Positions 1 through 8,369 of a DNA stretch of 64,000 bases are shown here, piece after piece (within the stretch, counting starts at the first letter, position 1; every line of letters begins with the position of its first letter). The stretch is from Herminiimonas arsenicoxydans. Its GTDB lineage: Bacteria > Pseudomonadota > Gammaproteobacteria > Burkholderiales > Burkholderiaceae_D. The stretch lies in NCBI GenBank assembly GCA_000026125.1, contig CU207211.1, forward strand, positions 3,286,001 to 3,350,000. Direction: 5' to 3'. The notes beneath the pieces are model-generated. The model had not been told where the DNA came from, searched no databases, and was given only the letters and a program-made list of their open reading frames with translations. The position numbers were made by a program, and so were the translations under genes.

Positions 1-1202
1 CTACCATCGTTGCCGACGGCAAATCCAGCATTTTCGAACTGATCAACAGCCAGCTCAATAGCGATCCGCGTCGCGGCAGCAGCGAAGATTGTCCGCTCAA
101 TCTGATCCTGATCGATGAAGCAGACGATCCGCGCGTCGTACTGCTGGAACTGGCGCGCCAGGGTTACACCACCGAATCCATCCCGGCCGCCGGCGAAAAG
201 ATTCTGGTGCAACGCAACGGCAACGTTGCATTTGACGTTACCGACCAGGTGCATCCAACCGTGGCTGCAGCAGCATCACTGGCGGCCCGCATCGTCGGAC
301 TGGACATCGCTGGCGTCGATCTGGTGGTCGAAGACATTTCCAAACCGCTGACCGAACAAGGCGGTGCCATCGTTGAAGTCAACGCCGGCCCAGGTTTGCT
401 GATGCACCTGAAACCAGCCGACGGCCCCGCGCGCCCGGTGGGCCGTGCGATTGTCGACCACCTGTTCGCTGCGGATGAAAGCGGCCGCATTCCTATCGTC
501 GGCGTCACCGGTTCACACGGCACCACAGTCGTCTCGCGCCTGATCGCATGGTTGCTGCACTTGCAAGGCGCATATGTCGGCCTGGCATGCAAGGATGGTT
601 TGTTCCTGCGCCAGCGCCCTGTTTTGAAAAAAGCCAGCGACAACTGGGATGCCGGACGTCAGGTGCTCATGAATCGCATGGTGGAAGCTGCCGTATTTGA
701 AAACGGTAGCAAGGCCATTCTGTCGGAAGGCCTGGCCTACGACTGGTGTCAGGTAGGTGTCGTCACGAATATCGATCCGGCCGACACCCTGCCGGAATTT
801 TATATCGACGATGCAGAGCAGATGAGCCGTGTGCTGCGCACCCAGATTGATGTCGTGCTATCGACTGGCGTAGCGGTATTGAACGCTGCCGATGAGCGGG
901 TGGCGGACATGGCTTCCCTGTGCGACGGCAGCGTGATTTTCTTTGCCGCATCACCGACAGAAGCGGTAATGAGCGCACATCTGGCGAGCGGCCAACGCGC
1001 CGTGTTCATGCGCGACGGCAATATCGTTTTGGCAACCGGCAAAGAAGAAATTCTGATCGACAACGCAACACCACATGCTGCACTCACGATGGAAAACAGC
1101 CTCGCCGCCGTAGCGGCAGCGTGGGCATTGGGTATTGGCCCCGAGCTGATCCGTGCCGGGATAGAAACATTTGAAGCAACTGATGCGGCCATCGCCGCTT
1201 AA
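1..1202 (+). CDS. Cyanophycin synthetase paralogue CphA' (5'-partial, degenerate Mur-ligase domain)
   Basis: Open from the left edge with codons starting at position 3, so the N-terminal part is outside the window. The visible protein is the end of an ATP-grasp domain (EVNAGPGLLMHLKP, as in CphA) followed by a Mur-ligase-like domain, collinear with the next gene. Two features depart from CphA. The Mur-ligase P-loop reads GSHGTTVV where the downstream paralogue has GTNGKTTT, so the nucleotide-binding lysine is missing. The protein also stops after FEATDAAIAA, where the paralogue continues about 150 residues further into its C-terminal domain. From family knowledge, betaproteobacteria such as Ralstonia eutropha carry a second synthetase gene, cphA', next to cphA. 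I infer an ATP-grasp-competent but Mur-ligase-inactive partner of the next gene. It lies 7 bp before the longest reading of cphA. Confidence 0.8.
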   Translation, partial: TIVADGKSSIFELINSQLNSDPRRGSSEDCPLNLILIDEADDPRVVLLELARQGYTTESIPAAGEKILVQRNGNVAFDVTDQVHPTVAAAASLAARIVGLDIAGVDLVVEDISKPLTEQGGAIVEVNAGPGLLMHLKPADGPARPVGRAIVDHLFAADESGRIPIVGVTGSHGTTVVSRLIAWLLHLQGAYVGLACKDGLFLRQRPVLKKASDNWDAGRQVLMNRMVEAAVFENGSKAILSEGLAYDWCQVGVVTNIDPADTLPEFYIDDAEQMSRVLRTQIDVVLSTGVAVLNAADERVADMASLCDGSVIFFAASPTEAVMSAHLASGQRAVFMRDGNIVLATGKEEILIDNATPHAALTMENSLAAVAAAWALGIGPELIRAGIETFEATDAAIAA

Positions 1203-1331
1203 AGCGCCATGAGCACTGTATACGCATATCACGACAACAAACTAACCGATGCAGTTTACACTCCTGCATCCACCAACAAAGTGCCGCGCAGTCGCAAGAC
1301 CCGGCAGGTTGCGCCCAGAAGAAAGATGTCT

Positions 1332-3896
1332 ATGGAAATATCCCGCGTTCGTGCCCTGCGCGGCCCCAACCTCTGGAGCCGGCACACGTCGATCGAAGCC
1401 ATTGTGTCGTGCAATGAATCGGAACAAGACATTGCTGCCATTCCCGGCTTCGAAGACCGCTTGCGCGCGCGCTTTCCGGAAATAAAATTCATCGAAAGCG
1501 CGCGCCCGAAAAAAGCGTTTTCGATGGCCGATGTGCTTGAATTCGCTGCACTCGGCCTGCAGGCGCAAGCCGGTTGTCCGGTGACATTCAGCCGCACGAT
1601 AGCAACCGTCGAAAAAGACACTTACCAGGTCGTGGTCGAATACACGGAAGAAGCCGTCGGTCGGCTCGCCTTTGAACTGGCACAAGAGCTGTGCCGCGCC
1701 GCAGTGGAAGATACGCCGTTCGACCTGGCAACTGCGCTGGCCAGCCTGCGCGAACTGGATGAAGACATTCGGCTCGGACCCAGCACCGGCGCCATCGTCG
1801 ATGCCGCCGTCCTGCGCGGCATTCCGTATCGCCGCCTGACCGAAGGCAGCATGGTGCAGTTCGGCTGGGGCAGCAAACAGTTGCGCATACAAGCTGCGGA
1901 AACCAGCTTCACCAGCGCGATCGCGGAATCGATTGCGCAAGACAAGGAAATGACCAAGCTGCTGCTGAGCGCAGCCGGTGTACCGGTGCCCGACGGCCGT
2001 TCGGTTACAACCGCGGACGATGCATGGCTTGCCGCCACTGAAATCGGCGCCGCCGTGGTCATCAAACCACGCGACGGCAATCAGGGCAAGGGCGTTTCCG
2101 TCAACCTGAAAACCCGCGAAGAAATCGAAGTCGGCTTTGCCGCAGCGCAAGTTATTTGCGACGACGTAGTGATCGAACGCTATATCTCGGGCCAGGATTA
2201 CCGCTTCCTCGTGGTCGGCAAACAGCTGATCGCCGCCGCCCGTCGCACACCGCCGGAAGTTATCGGCGATGGCGTACAAACCATACAGCAATTGATCGAT
2301 CAGGTTAACCTCGATCCCTTGCGCGGTGACGGCCACGCATCACCACTGACCAAGATCAAGGTAGACAAAACGACTCTGGCCACGCTGGAAAAACAAAGCC
2401 ACACGCTGGAAAGCATTCCGGCCAAAGGCGTGCCTGTGGTATTGCGCAACAATGCCAACCTGAGCACTGGCGGCATCGCCACCGACGTCACCGACGATGT
2501 GCATCCCGAACTGGCGGCACGCGTGGTCGAAGCAGCGCAAATGATCGGTCTGGATATCGCTGGTGTCGATCTGGTGTGTGAAAACGTCCACAATACGCTG
2601 GAAGAACAAGGCGGCGGCATCGTCGAAGTCAATGCTGCACCCGGCTTGCGCATGCACATCAAACCTTCGTTCGGCAAAGGCCGTCCGGTCGGCGAAGCAA
2701 TTGTTTCCACCATGTTTGCCGAAGGCGACGATGGCCGCATCCCGGTTGTCGCCGTTGCCGGCACCAACGGCAAAACCACCACCGTGCGTTTGATTGCGCA
2801 TATTTTGCAAGCCAACAAGCACCGCGTCGGCATGACCACTACCGATGGCGTGTACATCGAAAATCAGCGCATCGATACCGGCGACTGCAGCGGCCCGCGC
2901 AGCGCACGCAATGTATTGATGCATCCGGATGTCGATGCAGCCGTGTTTGAAACCGCACGCGGCGGTGTCCTGCGCGAAGGTCTGGGTTTCGACCGCTGCA
3001 ACGTCGCCGTCGTTACCAATATCGGCGTGGGCGATCATCTGGGCCTGAACTTCATTTCGACCGTGGAAGATCTGGCGGTCGTCAAACGTGTCATCGTGCA
3101 AAACGTGGCGCCCAACGGCACCGCCGTATTGAATGCCGCCGATCCGATGGTGGCCAACATGGCAGCCAGTTGCCCCGGCAGCGTGACCTTCTTTGCCAAG
3201 GACGGCAACCATGCCGTACTGGCCACGCACCGCGCAAAAGGCCATCGCGTAGTGTTCCTCGACGGTACTTCCATCGTGGCGTCGGAAGGTGCGTTCGAGC
3301 ACCGGATTGCGCTGGCCGATATTGCGATCACGCATAACGGTCTGATCGGTTTCCAGATCGAAAATGCCATGGCCGCAATCGGCGCCGCATGGAGCCTCAA
3401 TCTGTCCTGGGATATCGTATTGAACGGCTTGCGTACATTTGAAAACAGCGCCGCCACCACACCGGGCCGTTTCAATCTGTTTACGCACCACGGCGCCACC
3501 GTCATCGCCGACTACGGCCACAACCCGGATGCCATCGAAGCGCTGACCCACGCCGTGGAAGCCATGCCGGCCAAACGCCGCATGGTTGTCATCAGCGGTG
3601 CCGGCGATAGGCGCGACGACGATCTGCGCCGCCAGACTGAAATCCTCGGCGATGCATTTGACGACGTGATTCTGTATGAAGACCAATGCCAGCGCGGCCG
3701 TGCAGATGGCGAAGTGCTGGCATTGCTGCGTCAGGGTTTGACAAAGGCAAAGCGGGCAAAATCAATAAAGGAAATTCACGGTGAATTTTTGGCGATCGAT
3801 ACCGCATTGGCTAGCCTGCAAGCGGGTGATCTATGTTTGATCCTGGTGGACCAGGTAGAAGAAGCACTGGCGCATATTGCCTCGCGCGTAGCGTGA
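1332..3896 (+). CDS. cphA: Cyanophycin synthetase CphA
   Basis: About 854 residues, the usual CphA size. CphA makes multi-L-arginyl-poly-L-aspartate, a cytoplasmic nitrogen reserve, by alternating ATP-dependent addition of Asp and Arg. Domains in order: the CphA N-terminal domain (RALRGPNLWSRHTS), a central ATP-grasp domain (VVIKPRDGNQGKGVSV, then GIVEVNAAPGLRMH) and a C-terminal Mur-ligase domain with an intact P-loop (GTNGKTTT) and the late motif DYGHNPDA. The frame is open from an ATG at 1209, but the family normally begins just before RVRALRGPNLWS. ATG 1332 has a purine-rich AGAAGAAAG six bases upstream, so I prefer it; 1326 is also possible. It forms an operon with the degenerate paralogue upstream and ends at a strong terminator. 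No cyanophycinase gene follows. Confidence 0.93.
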   Translation: MEISRVRALRGPNLWSRHTSIEAIVSCNESEQDIAAIPGFEDRLRARFPEIKFIESARPKKAFSMADVLEFAALGLQAQAGCPVTFSRTIATVEKDTYQVVVEYTEEAVGRLAFELAQELCRAAVEDTPFDLATALASLRELDEDIRLGPSTGAIVDAAVLRGIPYRRLTEGSMVQFGWGSKQLRIQAAETSFTSAIAESIAQDKEMTKLLLSAAGVPVPDGRSVTTADDAWLAATEIGAAVVIKPRDGNQGKGVSVNLKTREEIEVGFAAAQVICDDVVIERYISGQDYRFLVVGKQLIAAARRTPPEVIGDGVQTIQQLIDQVNLDPLRGDGHASPLTKIKVDKTTLATLEKQSHTLESIPAKGVPVVLRNNANLSTGGIATDVTDDVHPELAARVVEAAQMIGLDIAGVDLVCENVHNTLEEQGGGIVEVNAAPGLRMHIKPSFGKGRPVGEAIVSTMFAEGDDGRIPVVAVAGTNGKTTTVRLIAHILQANKHRVGMTTTDGVYIENQRIDTGDCSGPRSARNVLMHPDVDAAVFETARGGVLREGLGFDRCNVAVVTNIGVGDHLGLNFISTVEDLAVVKRVIVQNVAPNGTAVLNAADPMVANMAASCPGSVTFFAKDGNHAVLATHRAKGHRVVFLDGTSIVASEGAFEHRIALADIAITHNGLIGFQIENAMAAIGAAWSLNLSWDIVLNGLRTFENSAATTPGRFNLFTHHGATVIADYGHNPDAIEALTHAVEAMPAKRRMVVISGAGDRRDDDLRRQTEILGDAFDDVILYEDQCQRGRADGEVLALLRQGLTKAKRAKSIKEIHGEFLAIDTALASLQAGDLCLILVDQVEEALAHIASRVA

Positions 3897-3905
3897 TCCC
3901 AAAAA

Positions 3906-3938
3906 TAAAAAGCCAGCACAACGCTGGCTTTTTATTTT
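3906..3938 (+). terminator. Rho-independent terminator after cphA
   Basis: The 7-bp stem AGCCAGC/GCTGGCT (3911-3917 with 3923-3929) has a 5-nt loop and a following T-run (3929-3937). It is preceded by an A-run, so it could work in both directions. It lies 10 bp after the cphA stop. The 150 bp from here to the end of the regulator at 4091 holds nothing I recognise. Confidence 0.85.
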
Positions 3939-4090
3939 AGAGAAAATTGTCTTGGAATTGGTAGCGCAGACCGATTGCATGCTGATCCGCTTTCGACTCA
4001 TCACCTTTTCCCATTTCTCGCAGCATGGCTTGCTTGAACATTTCGCATTAATGGCTTCCTCAGGCTGGATTGAGCCGCTCTACAGAGTAG

Positions 4091-4834
4091 CTAGGAATAA
4101 TGCGCAGCCTGCGCCATATATTCATGATGTTCAGTATTGATATGCGAAATGCGCCATTCGACCGGCTGATCGTCATATGAATAAGCCACGCGCCGCACCT
4201 CCAGCAAGGGCGCACCTATCGCCAGATGCAACAGATCAGCATAGCGCGCATCGGCGCTGACCGCGCGCAGGCGTTCTTCAATACGAATAATGCTGATGCC
4301 GAAGCGCACCTGGTACAGACTGTACAAGGTGTTCGGGCGATTACGTAGCACTGCTTCCGTAAGCCCGACGAACAACAAATCCGGCACCGTGATGTCATCG
4401 ACGATCACCGGCGCACCCTGCAGGCTCAGGACATTGGTAAATTCATACACCTTGCTGCCAGGCTGACGCAGCTTTTGCACCGCCAGCGTACCTGCTTTCT
4501 TTTTGGCGAAAGCAATCAACTCCAAATGCGGATAGCTCTTGGTACCATCATGGTTAGCCACGTTGAAAAAACGGAACATTTGCTGTTCGCGGTTGTGCAT
4601 GGAGACAAAAGTGCCGCGACCTTGATGCCGGATCAGGATATTTTCCGCGACCAGCTCGTCTATCGCCTTGCGCAAGGTTCCGATCGACACGGAAAACAAT
4701 TCACATAATTTTTTCTCGGCCGGAATCGCTTCGCCGGGTTTCCACTCGCCTGCCGCAAGCGCGCGCAGCACACGACGTTTGACCTCTTTGTAGAGGGTGG
4801 TTCCTACGGTAGTGGAGTGATCGAATTCAAGCAT
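4091..4834 (-). CDS. GntR-family (HutC/UTRA) transcriptional regulator, copy 1
   Basis: About 247 residues from MLEFDHSTT; the frame is open further upstream but that part does not look conserved. There is an N-terminal winged helix-turn-helix of GntR type (GEAIPAEKKLCELFSVS, then TLRKAIDELVAENILIRHQGRGTFV) and a C-terminal UTRA ligand-binding domain ending in a typical VEWRISHINTEHHEY. HutC-type members are usually repressors released by a pathway metabolite. It is divergent from the TSUP/binding-protein/dehydrogenase operon and shares with it a promoter region holding an operator-like element at 4931-4955. A close paralogue lies at 11658-12404 with the same arrangement, so the two probably read the same or related signals. 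I infer it controls the sulfonate genes. Confidence 0.9.
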   Translation of the reverse strand: MLEFDHSTTVGTTLYKEVKRRVLRALAAGEWKPGEAIPAEKKLCELFSVSIGTLRKAIDELVAENILIRHQGRGTFVSMHNREQQMFRFFNVANHDGTKSYPHLELIAFAKKKAGTLAVQKLRQPGSKVYEFTNVLSLQGAPVIVDDITVPDLLFVGLTEAVLRNRPNTLYSLYQVRFGISIIRIEERLRAVSADARYADLLHLAIGAPLLEVRRVAYSYDDQPVEWRISHINTEHHEYMAQAAHYS

Positions 4835-4930
4835 ATTTGTCAATTGTCTCGATGTTGAGCTGTGAGCAGATCTGCTGTGCGGCGTACAAAAAATTCTCAT
4901 GTGGAATTGATCATAGCACCGGAAAGATGA

Positions 4931-4979
4931 AAGTGATACATGTCATATAGTTGACATTGATGATTATGCAGTCTACAGT
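4931..4979 (+). promoter_or_regulatory. Operator-like element and sigma70 promoter of operon A
   Basis: AAGTGATA (4931-4938) and GTCATATAGTTGAC (4942-4955, inverted repeat GTCA-N6-TGAC) are repeated in the same order and spacing at 12491-12515, upstream of the second GntR/operon pair. A good promoter overlaps it: -35 TTGACA (4951-4956), a 17-bp spacer, and -10 TACAGT (4974-4979). An operator over the -35 box fits repression by the adjacent GntR protein. That these proteins bind here is inference from position and conservation. Confidence 0.7.
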
Positions 4980-5066
4980 CGTGCGCAATATGTGGACGAA
5001 GAGCATGCCGGTAATTGCCGGCAGCTGATTGATCAATGTCAATATCAGTGCCTGCGAACTTATTTG

Positions 5067-5804
5067 ATGACTTCTCAATTCGGCGTAGTGTTGTTTGGCG
5101 CGATGCTGGCGGCGATCGTGTCGGGCAGCAGCGGTTTTGCCTTTGGGCTGATTGCTTCGGCGGTCTGGCTGCATGTGCTGGCACCCAGCCAGGTTGTGCC
5201 CCTAGTAGTCGCTTGTTCGCTCTTGGTTAATCTGGTGATGGTGTGGCAGTTGCGCCGCGTAATCAAATTGAATCTGTTATGGCCGTTCTTGCTGGGCGCA
5301 ATGGTCGGCGTACCGATAGGTGTAGCGGCGCTGCATAGCCTGGATGCAAAAATGGTGCGGCAAGGCGTGGGCGCACTACTGATTACTTATAGTACGTACA
5401 TGTTTTTGCAGCCGAAGATGCCGGTGATTCGTCTGACAGGCCTCAGCGGCAAGATTGCCGATGGCGCAGTCGGCATGCTGGGCGGTTTCATGGGAGGGGC
5501 CACCAGCCTCAATGGCGTATTCCCAACCTTGTGGTGCGGTTTGCGCGGCTGGACCAAGTCGGAGCAACGCGGCGTGTTCCAGCCTTATATTTTGATCGTG
5601 CATGCCGTAACGCTGGCATGGATGGGAGGTGCCGGTGAGCTCAATCGGCAAACCGGCATAGATATTTTGCTGTGCGTGCCGGCCTTGTTGATAGGTAGCT
5701 GGCTGGGGCTGCGTTTGTTTCATCACGTCAGCGAAAAGGGATTCCGGAAATTGATGCTCGGTTTGTTCTTCCTGTCCGGATTGGCTTTGGTAGTTTCTCG
5801 ATGA
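5067..5804 (+). CDS. TSUP (TauE/SafE) family membrane permease
   Basis: About 245 residues, almost entirely hydrophobic, with roughly eight membrane segments and the TSUP pattern of an early glycine-rich segment (IVSGSSGFAFGLIASA) and a repeated half (GMLGGFMGGATSLNGVF). The frame is open from 4992 but the family begins with a membrane segment, so ATG 5067 (MTSQFGVVLFG) is chosen. TSUP proteins move anions; several export sulfite or take up or export sulfonates in organosulfonate pathways. It is the first gene of operon A, divergent from the GntR gene. A role in sulfite or sulfonate movement is inferred from the SuyAB and SoeABC genes nearby. Confidence 0.85.
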   Translation: MTSQFGVVLFGAMLAAIVSGSSGFAFGLIASAVWLHVLAPSQVVPLVVACSLLVNLVMVWQLRRVIKLNLLWPFLLGAMVGVPIGVAALHSLDAKMVRQGVGALLITYSTYMFLQPKMPVIRLTGLSGKIADGAVGMLGGFMGGATSLNGVFPTLWCGLRGWTKSEQRGVFQPYILIVHAVTLAWMGGAGELNRQTGIDILLCVPALLIGSWLGLRLFHHVSEKGFRKLMLGLFFLSGLALVVSR

Positions 5805-5892
5805 AAGGTTGTTCTGCAGTTACGCGATAGTCCATTAGAAAAAACTTAACGATTCGGTTTTGTCTCAAATAAATCAAAAACGAGGAGATGTC

Positions 5893-6906
5893 ATGAAATT
5901 TCGCACATTCAGTTTACGCGCGCTAATTGGTTCATGTTTTTTAATGGGAGCGATCGCTAACGTTTCCGCCGAGGTCAACAAAATCGGTATCGCGCAGCAG
6001 TACGGCATCAGCTACCTGCCGCTCATGATCATGGAAGAAAACAAGCTGCTGGAGAAAGCAGCAAAGGAAGCCGGCTTGGGCGACATCACGGTGCAATGGG
6101 CCAAGTTCGCCGGCGGTAACGTCATGAACGATGCGCTGCTGTCCGGCGACCTGCAATTTGCTTCCGGCGGCTTAGGGCCATTCATTACCTTGTGGGCCAA
6201 AACCAAAGACAACATCGGCGTCAGGGCAGTAGCCGCCATGAATTCCATGCCGCTCTTACTGAATACCCGCAACCCTGATATCAAGACGCTGCAAGACTTT
6301 ACCGAAAAAGACAAGATTGCATTACCGGCAGTAAAAGTATCGATCCAGGCGATCACACTGCAAATGGCGGCAGAAAAAGCCTTCGGATCGGGCCAGGAAA
6401 ATCGACTCGATAAATTCACCGTCACGCAATCGCATCCCGATGGCATGGCCGCCATGCTGTCCGGCAGTAGCGAAATCAATAGCCACTTCACTTCCCCACC
6501 CTTCCAATACACGGAACTGGATAGACCCGGCATCCATACGGTAGTCAATTCCTATGAAGTCACCGGCGGACCACATACCTTTAACGTGGTGTGGGCCAGC
6601 AAAAAATTCGTTGATGCGAATCCCAAAACCTATGCCGCATTCCTGAAGGCATTCGACTCGTCGATTGCGATGATCAACAAGGATAAGAAGGCTGCAGCGG
6701 AATTTTATATTCGTGCGAGCAAGTCCAAAGAGAGCGTGGAATCAATCGAAAAAATGCTCAACGATCCGAATATAGAGTTCACCACCACTCCGAAAAACAC
6801 CATGAAATATGCTGATTTCATGTATCGCATCGGCATGGTGAAAGTAAAGCCGGCTTCGTGGAAAGACATGTTTTTCCCGAATATGTACAACCTGCCTGGC
6901 AGCTGA
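5893..6906 (+). CDS. ABC transporter periplasmic substrate-binding protein (NitT/TauT/SsuA type)
   Basis: 337 residues. ATG 5893 has a clear ribosome site GAGGAGA five bases before it. There is a secretory signal peptide (basic start MKFRTFSLR, hydrophobic core, cleavage near NVSA-EVNK). The mature protein starts like the nitrate/sulfonate/taurine binding family (IGIAQQYGISYLPLMIMEE) and has a family-typical GDLQFASGGLGPFITLWAK region. It captures a small anion outside the inner membrane and hands it to an ABC permease. No permease or ATPase is in this operon; the matching pair is in operon B at 14361-16068. The substrate is probably a sulfonated carboxylate, judged from the neighbours. Confidence 0.88.
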   Translation: MKFRTFSLRALIGSCFLMGAIANVSAEVNKIGIAQQYGISYLPLMIMEENKLLEKAAKEAGLGDITVQWAKFAGGNVMNDALLSGDLQFASGGLGPFITLWAKTKDNIGVRAVAAMNSMPLLLNTRNPDIKTLQDFTEKDKIALPAVKVSIQAITLQMAAEKAFGSGQENRLDKFTVTQSHPDGMAAMLSGSSEINSHFTSPPFQYTELDRPGIHTVVNSYEVTGGPHTFNVVWASKKFVDANPKTYAAFLKAFDSSIAMINKDKKAAAEFYIRASKSKESVESIEKMLNDPNIEFTTTPKNTMKYADFMYRIGMVKVKPASWKDMFFPNMYNLPGS

Positions 6907-6935
6907 TCCATCACTCTCATACAAACGGAACTCAG

Positions 6936-7652
6936 ATGACGACAAGTCTCAAGGTCAAGGTCTGGCGCGGCAAGCAGGATGGCGCTTTTGTCAGTTATGA
7001 GGTGCCACGGCGGGAGAGCCAGACCGTGCTGGATGTAGTGACCTACATCCAGCGCCATCTGGATAGCACACTGAGCTATCGCTTCTCCTGCCGGGTCGGG
7101 ATGTGCGGCTCATGCGCGATGACCGTCAATGGCGTCGCGCGCTGGACCTGCCGCACGCACGTGTCGAAAGTGGCCAGCAATGGCGAACTGGAAATCGCGC
7201 CACTGTCTAACCTGCCGGTGGTGAAAGATCTGGCTACCGACATGAGCGAATTCTTCGATAAATGGGCACGCGGCAAAGGTCAGTTCAAAGGCACACGCAC
7301 GCGCCATGAAGAATTCGCCAGCGTCGATCCGGCATCCAAGGCGCGCGTGGCAGCCAGCGCCGGAATCGAGTGCATCGGTTGCGGCGTCTGTTACGCCTCA
7401 TGTGATGTGGTGACGTGGCGTCCGGCCTTTCTCGGCCCCGCAGCACTGAATCGCGCCTGGACTCTGGTCAACGATGTACGCGACGCCAATCAGGAAGAAC
7501 GGCTGCGTGCAGTCGCGGGCGATTCTGGTTGCCATGCCTGTCATACACAAGGTTCGTGTACGCAGCGTTGCCCGAAACAGATCGCACCGACGGCTGGTAT
7601 TGCTGGCCTGAAACTGCTTGCAGCACGCGCGGCACTGCGAGGGAAACTATGA
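6936..7652 (+). CDS. Succinate dehydrogenase/fumarate reductase-like iron-sulfur subunit
   Basis: 238 residues. An N-terminal plant-type ferredoxin domain has the 2Fe-2S ligands C52, C57, C60 and C72 (CRVGMCGSC and later C). A C-terminal domain has two further cysteine sets: C146/C149/C152 with C156 and C199/C202/C208 with C212, matching the 4Fe-4S and 3Fe-4S clusters of SdhB/FrdB. It would pass electrons from the flavoprotein (9859-11601) to the membrane subunits. The reading ends in an ATGA overlap with the next gene. ATG 6936 gives the normal family start; the frame is open further upstream inside the previous gene. It is the first of a set that includes all four complex II subunits, but the order is B-C-D-hydratase-A, unlike a housekeeping sdhCDAB operon. 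Confidence 0.9.
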   Translation: MTTSLKVKVWRGKQDGAFVSYEVPRRESQTVLDVVTYIQRHLDSTLSYRFSCRVGMCGSCAMTVNGVARWTCRTHVSKVASNGELEIAPLSNLPVVKDLATDMSEFFDKWARGKGQFKGTRTRHEEFASVDPASKARVAASAGIECIGCGVCYASCDVVTWRPAFLGPAALNRAWTLVNDVRDANQEERLRAVAGDSGCHACHTQGSCTQRCPKQIAPTAGIAGLKLLAARAALRGKL

Positions 7653-7996
7653 GCAGCGTCGCAGCGCAACAGGCACGTGCGTGGTACGTGCAACGCATCA
7701 GCGCGATGGTATTGGCACTCTGCGTCATCGTGCATATCGGCATCATCATGTATGCCGTGCGTGGCGGTTTGAGCGGCAGCGAAATTCTGGCACGCACACG
7801 CGGCAGCTGGGCATTCGGCTTGTTTTACAGCGTTTTTGTACTGGCTTGTGCCGCACACGTACCGGTCGGGCTGGCCAACATCGCACAGGAATGGCTGGGC
7901 TGGACTGCCGGTCGCTCGCGCATGCTGTCGCTATTGGCGGGGCTGCTGATCCTGGCGATGGGATGGTGTGCAGTATATGGAGTAACACTGTCATGA
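7649..7996 (+). CDS. Succinate dehydrogenase-like membrane anchor subunit (cytochrome b, SdhC type)
   Basis: 115 residues with three hydrophobic segments and the histidine-containing first and second helices expected of a haem-b and quinone-binding complex II anchor (VLALCVIVHIGIIMYAV; LACAAHVPVGLANIAQEW). The start overlaps the iron-sulfur subunit by ATGA, and the end overlaps the next gene. Together with the following gene it would dock the dehydrogenase to the inner membrane and pass electrons to quinone. Small anchors diverge quickly, so the call depends partly on position. Confidence 0.8.
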   Translation: MSSVAAQQARAWYVQRISAMVLALCVIVHIGIIMYAVRGGLSGSEILARTRGSWAFGLFYSVFVLACAAHVPVGLANIAQEWLGWTAGRSRMLSLLAGLLILAMGWCAVYGVTLS

Positions 7997-8349
7997 AGCG
8001 TACCAACGATTACCGCGCCAGATCGCATCCGGCTTACTGGGCTTTTCTCGTACATCGTTTGTCCGGACTGGTGCTGGCCCTGTTCCTGCCGCTGCACTTC
8101 TTGGCGCTCAGCCAGGCTATACGCGGCGAGGCAGAACTCAATGCATTCATCCGTATTGCCGATCAACCCTTGTTCAAGTTCGGCGAATGGGGTCTGGTGG
8201 TGCTGCTATCGCTGCACATGATGGGCGGCGTACGCTTGCTGCTGATCGAGTTTCGCGACTGGAGCGGGACCCGCAACAATTGGATAGCCGCTGCACTTGG
8301 GGTCGGCCTGGCAACCGGATTGGCATTTGCACTTGCCCTTATTAGCTAA
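7993..8349 (+). CDS. Succinate dehydrogenase-like membrane anchor subunit (SdhD type)
   Basis: 118 residues. The start overlaps the preceding gene by four bases. It has three membrane segments, a YWAFLVHRLSG motif typical of SdhC/SdhD cytochrome b556 subunits (the HRxSG signature), and a second conserved histidine in LVVLLSLHMMGGVRLL. It presumably completes the two-subunit anchor of the dehydrogenase. It is followed 20 bp later by the hydratase alpha subunit, in what looks like one transcript. Confidence 0.82.
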   Translation: MKRTNDYRARSHPAYWAFLVHRLSGLVLALFLPLHFLALSQAIRGEAELNAFIRIADQPLFKFGEWGLVVLLSLHMMGGVRLLLIEFRDWSGTRNNWIAAALGVGLATGLAFALALIS

Positions 8350-8369
8350 TACAGACAGGAACGGACACC

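Noticed and set aside
2340..3686. Long minus-strand frame (448 codons) inside cphA
   Set aside because: Antisense shadow of a well conserved gene; histidine- and glycine-rich translation without motifs.
3952..4140. Short open frame after the cphA terminator
   Set aside because: It overlaps the end of the GntR gene, has no ribosome site and no recognisable content.
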